Assembly: GCA_036785705.1 (NCBI GenBank)
Contig: JAWUZG010000084.1
Location: forward strand, 13,963,501 to 14,027,500
Reading direction: 5' to 3'
Length of the DNA: 64,000 nt
Source: Acanthornis magna
Taxonomy: Eukaryota > Chordata > Aves > Passeriformes > Acanthizidae
Below the pieces are notes generated by a model. The model was not told the DNA's origin and did not search any database. It worked only from the letters and a program-made list of their open reading frames with translations. The position numbers and the translations under genes are program-made. Shown piece by piece: positions 57,596 through 64,000 of the stretch; the stretch's first letter is position 1; every line of letters starts with the position of its first letter.

Positions 57596-60500
57596 ATTAA
57601 GGGAAGCTTCAGAGCTTTTGAAGTACGAGACTGAGAGAAGTGAAAACACTAGCAGACGAGTTCCTGGGAAAACAGTTGCAAAATCTCTCCTCTCACCTGA
57701 TGAATAGTTTTAATTTACTTCCTTCTCCTTTATCCATCTCTTAAATTTTCACTGAAAAAAAGCAATTGCAACCCTTTCTCATACTTTTTTCTTCCCCTAT
57801 GACCAAACAGATCCAGTTTCTTCTCCCACTCCTTCCCGTGTCTTGCTTACTGGATGTGGTTTCCAGTAAAATTAATTCCTCAAGTTCCCGGTGACCTTCC
57901 TGCAGCTGGCCATGGCTCACTGGGGAGGAGAAAGCCCAGGCAGGCAACTCTGCAGTGGGGGAATAGCCAGCTCAGCAACAGGAGAGTGGAGGCAGCACCA
58001 AAATACCACTGACAGCTGCTAAGAACAAACTATTAGAAGCTATTAGAGGGTTGCAGCTGTTCCTCTCTGATTAAGAGACAAGGACAGAACGAAAACCATG
58101 GCAAGAAGGGGATTAAAATTTGAAAGAGCCTGTCCTGTATGGCCAGGGGTGAGGGAAGCAGCCTGTGCTTGCTCTCCCTCTTGTAGCACAGACTGTGCTG
58201 TGCATTTCATTCATTGTCCAGCTTGAGCTAACACACAGCTCCTGAGCAAGGCCATGCTCTTTACAGCTCTTTCTTCCCACTGTCTGAACCAGGACTAGAT
58301 GCTCATGGCCATAAAGAAGTGCCAGTGCCTTGTCTGGAGAAGAAATGTGTAATGGCTTCTGGAGATGTCTCCTTCTCTTACCCTTCTGAGGAAAAGAGCA
58401 GGGCAGTCACCAGGTGTCACCATACAGCCAGATGAGAGGCTGGCCCTCTGCAACATGAATAAGATCCCAATTGCCATCAGCAGCCAGAGGGGTCAGAAAG
58501 CCCACAACCACCAAAACTCTTCAGTTTTCAAACGGGTGCCCTACTAATTTCTTGGGCATTTTATTTTTGGGCTCTGCATTATTGATGTAGTGAGGGGGAA
58601 CTGATGTCCCCAAAATCTGTTTCATTTTTCACCCAACTATTCCCTGCACACGATCTGCAGACACTACAGGCTGGCAGTAAGAAAGTGCATGAAACTGAAG
58701 GCTCTGTACTCTGAACCCCTTCCCACATTATGCCATGGTGCCTGGGAGCTCAGCTGGAGGTGGAGGGAAGGGAGTCACCCAGAAATCTGGAGGTGCACCA
58801 CCAGCAGGATAAAGACAAACCAGTACTGCAGACCTGGTACAAGCTCACAGGTCTCCAGGTGTTAGCTAGAGGTGTAACCAGCCAAGGATTGATGGCTTTC
58901 CTGGGGTCACATAATCGTTTTCCGGTCTTGGGCCTGTTTGCTCCTCCCAAGAGCAGCCAGCAATTGCTGGCAATTTTGGAGCAATTGCTGTTCCTAAAAG
59001 CACAGCTAGGCTAGATGGCTTGAGGGTCTGAATCCAACTGGTGGCTCCCACATGTTGCCACAGATATCACGTTCCTTGACAAATGTTTAGTTGCACATTA
59101 TTTCAAAGCCCCTTTGATTTGGCCACTATGTTTTCCTGGGGTAGCAAGCAGAAACCCAGGGAGCTTAGATCAGACGTGGGAAATGGCCGCATGCTGGAGA
59201 AACAGCTGTGGAGGGGGGACACAAAGAAGGGGCAGAGGGCTGGAGCCATGTGTGAGCACATGCAGTGACAGCCCCAAGCTGCCATGGAGCAAGTGTGGAC
59301 AGCTGGCAGAAGACATGCCCTTGTGCAAGGGGATTCCAACATTCCCAGCCCTCCACACAGCCCTGGCAAACCTTGCATGGAGGAAAGGCCAGGACTCAGC
59401 AAGATCAGAAGGGTCATGGCCTCCACATAGCCTGTTCAAGCTGGTCTGAGAACGGGGACAGAGTCACTTAATGCCGCTTAATGTACAAGAGCAGTAGGTC
59501 ATTAGCAGGGTGGAACCATATCAGAAGAGTTTTTTTGGGTGATACCACTGAAGGAATGCACCTGAAGTTTACTTCTTGATATGGGCCCCTTTGCTAGCAT
59601 AACAGCACAATTCTTACTTCCCCAAAACCCATGACTGTAAAAGGAAACACACAAACACAGGCCCTAAAGGCAGGTAACATCCCTTGAATGAGGTTCAGCT
59701 GTGGTCCACAAGGATACACAATTAGAAGATTAAAAGACACTAAAAGGTTGATTGGTTTATCTATGCCCAAACAAGAAATGTAGCTAGAAGCTTTAGTATG
59801 TATTGAGATCCTCTCTGGCACCTCAGAAAGCCATCACCATTTTTTTTTCCCTAGTAGCCTCCCAGGCTTGGCTTATTAGGACTTCCACATTTGTTACAGA
59901 AAGAGTAAAATCAGAGGCCTTGGGGCAATTGGAGTGAAACTGTCTTGGTGTGAGGCCTACTGTGCTAGCACAGAACAGTTTGGTAATTGGAATGTATCAC
60001 TCACCTCTCCTCTCTGAGATACCAGTCAGAGGCTTTCCATGGCAGTACTGCCATCCCCAAACTGAGCATGGGCACTTCTCCTGTGCTGCAGGCACAAGGG
60101 TCGTATTTCATCTCTGACCTCCCTGAAGAAGCAATTTCTCCAGGGAAGGACGCTGCTCCCAGCACTCTGCACTGGCAGGACAAGAGAACCTGGCAGCACC
60201 AAGGTGACCATGGTGTGAGACACATCAGACATCTGCGTATCTGACATCATCCTTCTGCTGGAGGAATCCATGATGGATCCTCAAGGAGGGAGGGGTGAAG
60301 CTGGATTTGCCTCCCCACCTTTCTTCTTCCCACTCCAGCTGGATCTAATGGCTCAAATGTTTTCTGCACCCTGAAGCAGGGAGTTTAATATACCTGATGA
60401 CATTTTTACTGCAATTAATTCTAATGAATCCAGATATTGCTGTCCGTATCTATTTAGTCTTTCTCTGAATCTTGATGTATTTTTGCCCTTGGGAATTTCT

Positions 60501-61159
60501 GGGGCATGCTCATTGCATGTCATAGGGGAAAATAAATTAAACAAAAATAGATTTTCACAGCTTAAAATTTCCTTTCACCTGTTTCATTGTCATGATGTGA
60601 TAAGAGAGACCCATTTATCATTTCTTATACTCCCAGCCTGTCTCGTGACTGATTTCCCAGGCTTTCAAAGTGGCAGATTCCCTCATAAAAGAACCATTCT
60701 CTGACTTGCCTGCAGGCAGGTGTGGGTTGGAATGCTAGTTTTCCTTTGTTTTGCATTTTTTTCTTAGTGGCACTGCTTAAAAATCCTGCCACTATGCCTT
60801 AGTCACAAGACATGTAAGGTTTCACCTTTGAGAAATCTGTTAAATGCGTGGATGGGTTTTGCATAGAGTATCACAAAAATAAAAAAGTGATGAAGGTCAC
60901 AAAGGCTTATGTTAGTGTGGGAAGCAAGTGAAAGGAGGCCAAACATGTTTTGATTGTCTTGGGGGTCTCCCTCCTTTCATCCATGACCATTTTGAGCCCT
61001 TCCAGGCTTCAATCTCCAAAGCTGTCCAGACACAGCAGCAGCAGCAGCACTCCTTGATGTATGTCACCCTGACTGCTACTCTGGAGCAGAGGCTTTCTCC
61101 GGCCTCTTTGAGGATGTACCTCTGTCTGACTTTAGAGACAAATTTAGGAGAAGACACTC
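57596..61159. other. Non-coding stretch
   Basis: No exon or known repeat was recognised. A (CAG)5 run lies at about 61033-61049, within a minus-strand frame that continues into the CpG-rich block. Small palindromic motifs such as 'ccagcaattgctgg' occur at about 58958-58971. Nothing else is supported. Confidence 0.45.
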
Positions 61160-61880
61160 TGGAATGAGTCGTCTCCTCTAAAAGGGTTCCAACAGTCCCT
61201 TTATACCAACAGGAGATGAATTCTAATGGATGAGAGTGGGAAAAAACCCCAAGAGTTTATTAACAAACAGAATAGCCACAAGGCATGGGGGAAAAAGTAA
61301 ATAGATGCTAGATATTAAGCTGTCAGACCTTAGCCCCACACGTACCCCGGAACACACCCCCAAAATGCCAGGGCAGATACCCGCTGACGGTGCGACAGGA
61401 GGAACAAGATGGCGACGGCGTCTCTGAGGGGAAAAAGCCCAACCGAACAGGAGCTTCACGCAGCAGCTCGGACAGCAGATGAAAACTTGGTCACTCTTTG
61501 GCGTCGACCTCCACTCCACGGCAGAGGAAGCAGCTGGGCTGGAGCCTTTTGGTTTGCTGTCTCTCCCCGGCTCTGCTGCCCGAGTTTTGGGGCCGGAACG
61601 GAGCGGCCCCTCTCCCGCCGGTCCCGAGCGAGCCCTCTCCCTCAGGTCCCGTGTCTCTGCTCTGGGGTTCACCGCAAAGATAGCTGAAGGATTGCTGCTG
61701 CAGCTTCTCCAAGGCCAGGGAAGGGAAAATCTTGCCTGGGCTAACGAAACCAAGCTAGCCAAGCAAAACCAGACAACACCACACCCCCGGACGCCTGCGG
61801 AGCGAGGTTTTGAAAAAGCCCGCCAAAGAGGCCACAGCTCCACCGGCCGCGCACCTTAAAGATACAACAACCATTTTGGG
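61160..61880 (-). mobile_element. CpG-rich LTR-like block, minus strand (or an isolated promoter island)
   Basis: On the minus strand, a CpG-rich segment (61880 to about 61380) containing CGCCATCTTG is followed by an AATAAA (reverse complement at about 61257-61262). After that comes a T-rich zone ending in a 'cattccagagtgtcttctcc' region. GC-rich U3/R, then poly(A) signal, then U5 is the order expected for an LTR. The 206-codon minus-strand frame across it has unremarkable composition. A CpG-island promoter on the + strand, with ATGGCGACGGCG at 61409 in a good start context, is the alternative. No terminal repeats or target-site duplication were confirmed. Confidence 0.45.
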
Positions 61881-64000
61881 CCATAAAGCAGAGGATGAGG
61901 GTATAGATTATAATAATAAATCACCCTGAGACAATCACTTCTCTTCTACAGTGGAAAATTTTTCTCTCCCAAACACAATATATTAAATTTCACTTGAAGT
62001 TCACCAGGCGTCTTCAAGTGAGTATGCATGCACAACAGGTCTGATTCCAGATGCAGCCAGGAGATGCTGAGCTGAGGGAGAAACAGGTGGGTACGTATAA
62101 ATAAATACATAGTATTTCTATATAAATGTATATTATTATGTGTCTATTAAAAATATTTACATGAATATGTACAGAAGTACAGACAGTTGGACAAATAGCT
62201 CTGCAAATCCTACCAGAAAAATATCACTGGAGCAAAGGGCTATCAGACCACAGAGCTGTAAATTTCCTTTCTTCCTCATGCAGATTTCTCTATCTCAAGG
62301 CTAAGGGTGTGGAGAAGCCAGCTTCTGGCTCACAGGTGAACACAATGCTTGGGAGACTGTTATTCCACCCTCAATATAATGAGTCAGTGTGTTTATATAG
62401 TTAAACTATTAAGATAATTTTACTCCTCAAAGTCTCAAAGCTTCCATAATTAGCCTCTGGCAATTTTAGGTTTGGAGTTATTAACATGAATTGGAGGTTC
62501 ATTCCTGTACAATTGCATGTCCTGGCTGTTGGCCATGTTCAATTGCTTTGGGGGTGCCTGGGATAGCTCTGACATTGAACTGCAGGCTCAAGTCCTCACA
62601 CAGCTTCTCCTGCCTACCTGTAGTAACTACAATGATGTTCTTGGGGTTATAAAGCAGAATGCCCTACTGAAGTAGCAAGAAGTGTTTTGGTGATCCCCTG
62701 TAGAGTCCCAGGAAACACACAGTGACTGGGAACTGTCTGAAAGCACCACAGAATAGAGACAAGAAGGCTCTTCCATTTGGTCTGGGTGGCTTCAGCAAGA
62801 GGCCTTAATCACCTGGGAGTATTCCTTGTTTTCCAGGGTTTGTGCTCCTTTTTCCAAGCTTGGCTTTGTAGTGCCAGGCTCCCATGCAGGTGCCAGCAGA
62901 TTTGCATGAGCTCAGTGTGCAGCTGCTTTGCTGGAGCCAGGATCTGGCCCAGTGCAAGTTCAGTCTGGGACCAGCAGAAGCCCCCAGCGTCACCGGGGTT
63001 ACTCTCCACAGACTTCATGCGTTGCAATGAAGACAAGCTCTCACCTACAGATGGCTGGGAGGGAAGGGCTGAAGAAGGGGGATTTCTTACCTTGAGCTCC
63101 TGTAGTTGCCTGAGGGACAACGGTGTCACACACTTTGCTTTTCTGTTAAAAACAGGCCTGAAGGCACCTTCTTTACTTAATGTTTACGTAGCCCTGGCAA
63201 AACACCATGTAAGTGGACTTGAAACAACATGTCCAGTTCAAGCATGCCTGGACACCAAAATTCTCAGATCCCTTTTATTCTACACTCATGTTAGATCTCC
63301 TCAGACTATGGAAAATCTGAGATTCATCTCTGGAGACAAATTTTGGGGTAAAACCAGTTCAGCATTTAGTTATAAGTCCCCTAAGCCACAGTTTCCAGTG
63401 CTATGCTGCTATTCAGAGAACTGTGAAGGCAGCGAGGATGTGTCACTGAACACTTTGAGAGCTCTGGCATCCAAGGCTTGGTCCCAGCCAGGAGAGTTTT
63501 CAATCAAGGCTTGGCTGGTAGAAACAAAAATTAAGATGATCGTGGATTTGCCCCATTGAACAGCACCTCACTTCAGCTGCTGGCCAGAAAAATCATTTCA
63601 GAGGCGCTGGCAGCCAGCCCAGGCACATGGATACAGGATTGAGCAGCCTTTGATCGGCTCAGCTTGTTAATCTGCCCACACGTGCCACATGTCCCCTCCC
63701 CAGGAGCTCCCAGCTGCTTTGGTGCCTGGCAAACCTCCCATGTCCACCCTTCCCTCCCCTCCTCCTCCCTAAGCACCTGCTTTCCTTGGCAAGGGAGGGA
63801 CTGGAGCCCTGGCTTTCCCCTTCCCTGCCAGCCCAGTCATTGTGCAGTGCAAGTCCTGCTCTCTAGACATGTCTCCTCAGCTGCAAGGAAGAGACAAAAG
63901 GGAGCTGTCCATATCATGAGCAGTGCATCAAGACCAGGCCTCTCCCCCACCATTCCCATGCTCTCCATACTGCTGAGCCTTTGGCAGCTTTCCCACCATG
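61881..64000. other. Non-coding stretch to the window end
   Basis: An AT-rich segment lies at about 62095-62175 (tataaataaatacatag...). A 260-codon + strand frame (62777-63559) lacks a recognisable domain, start context or splice sites, and its composition is not convincingly protein-like. No other feature is supported. Confidence 0.4.

Noticed and set aside
60001..60271. Minus-strand exon candidate ending at a GTGAGT donor near 60007
   Set aside because: The donor is good, but open frames on that strand stop before or at it and no acceptor with coding content was found.
61223..61843. 206-codon minus-strand frame
   Set aside because: Lies over the CpG-rich LTR-like block and its poly(A) signal. 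It is more simply explained by composition.
62777..63559. 260-codon + strand frame near the window end
   Set aside because: Among the longest frames, but no recognisable domain and poor start context; likely chance.

Overview
The window is vertebrate nuclear DNA, most probably from a bird. It has GT-AG introns, CpG-island promoters, 3' ends of CR1-type LINEs, and long terminal repeats that resemble avian ERVL and ERVK families. Nothing bacterial, plasmid-like or CRISPR-like was seen. A bird is favoured over another sauropsid because of the short introns and the avian-looking LTRs. Species assignment is not possible by eye.

The only protein gene I can reconstruct is RNH1, the cytosolic ribonuclease inhibitor, on the + strand. 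It has nine exons with coding sequence between 41924 and 50558. The start exon is followed by seven consecutive internal exons of exactly 171 bp, each encoding one 57-residue pair of leucine-rich repeats, and then by a short terminal exon. Joined, they give an intact 456-residue protein. It keeps the tryptophans of the RNase-binding surface but has Leu where mammals have the contact residue Tyr437. A CpG island at about 40.2-40.95 kb is the likely promoter. Just upstream lies about 700 bp of almost pure purine DNA with a G-quadruplex-forming (GGGA)n and a (GGAA)n microsatellite. An antisense LTR sits in the intron between coding exons 2 and 3.

At 32.86 kb there is a canonical tRNA-Ala(AGC) at the edge of a second CpG island. 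That island carries an NRF1-like site and a minus-strand splice donor, so it may be the promoter of an unidentified minus-strand gene running left. The left 32 kb has no convincing exon. It holds a 1.1-kb solo LTR with a target-site duplication (6.4-7.5 kb), a CR1 tail (10.7 kb) and three inverted-repeat (foldback) structures at 17.5, 22.9 and 24.5 kb that I cannot assign to a known family. CR1 fragments in both orientations and a short solo LTR lie at 33-36.2 kb.

The right flank (51-64 kb) is gene-poor. It has a decayed ERVL fragment (about 55.9-56.77 kb), a three-unit tandem repeat of roughly 250-300 bp (56.83-57.6 kb), and a CpG-rich LTR-like or promoter-like block on the minus strand (61.2-61.9 kb). 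The mammalian neighbours HRAS and PTDSS2 were not recognised. No novel biological system was found. The items most worth checking are the foldback elements, the purine tract upstream of RNH1, and the substitution in the inhibitor's C-terminal contact patch.
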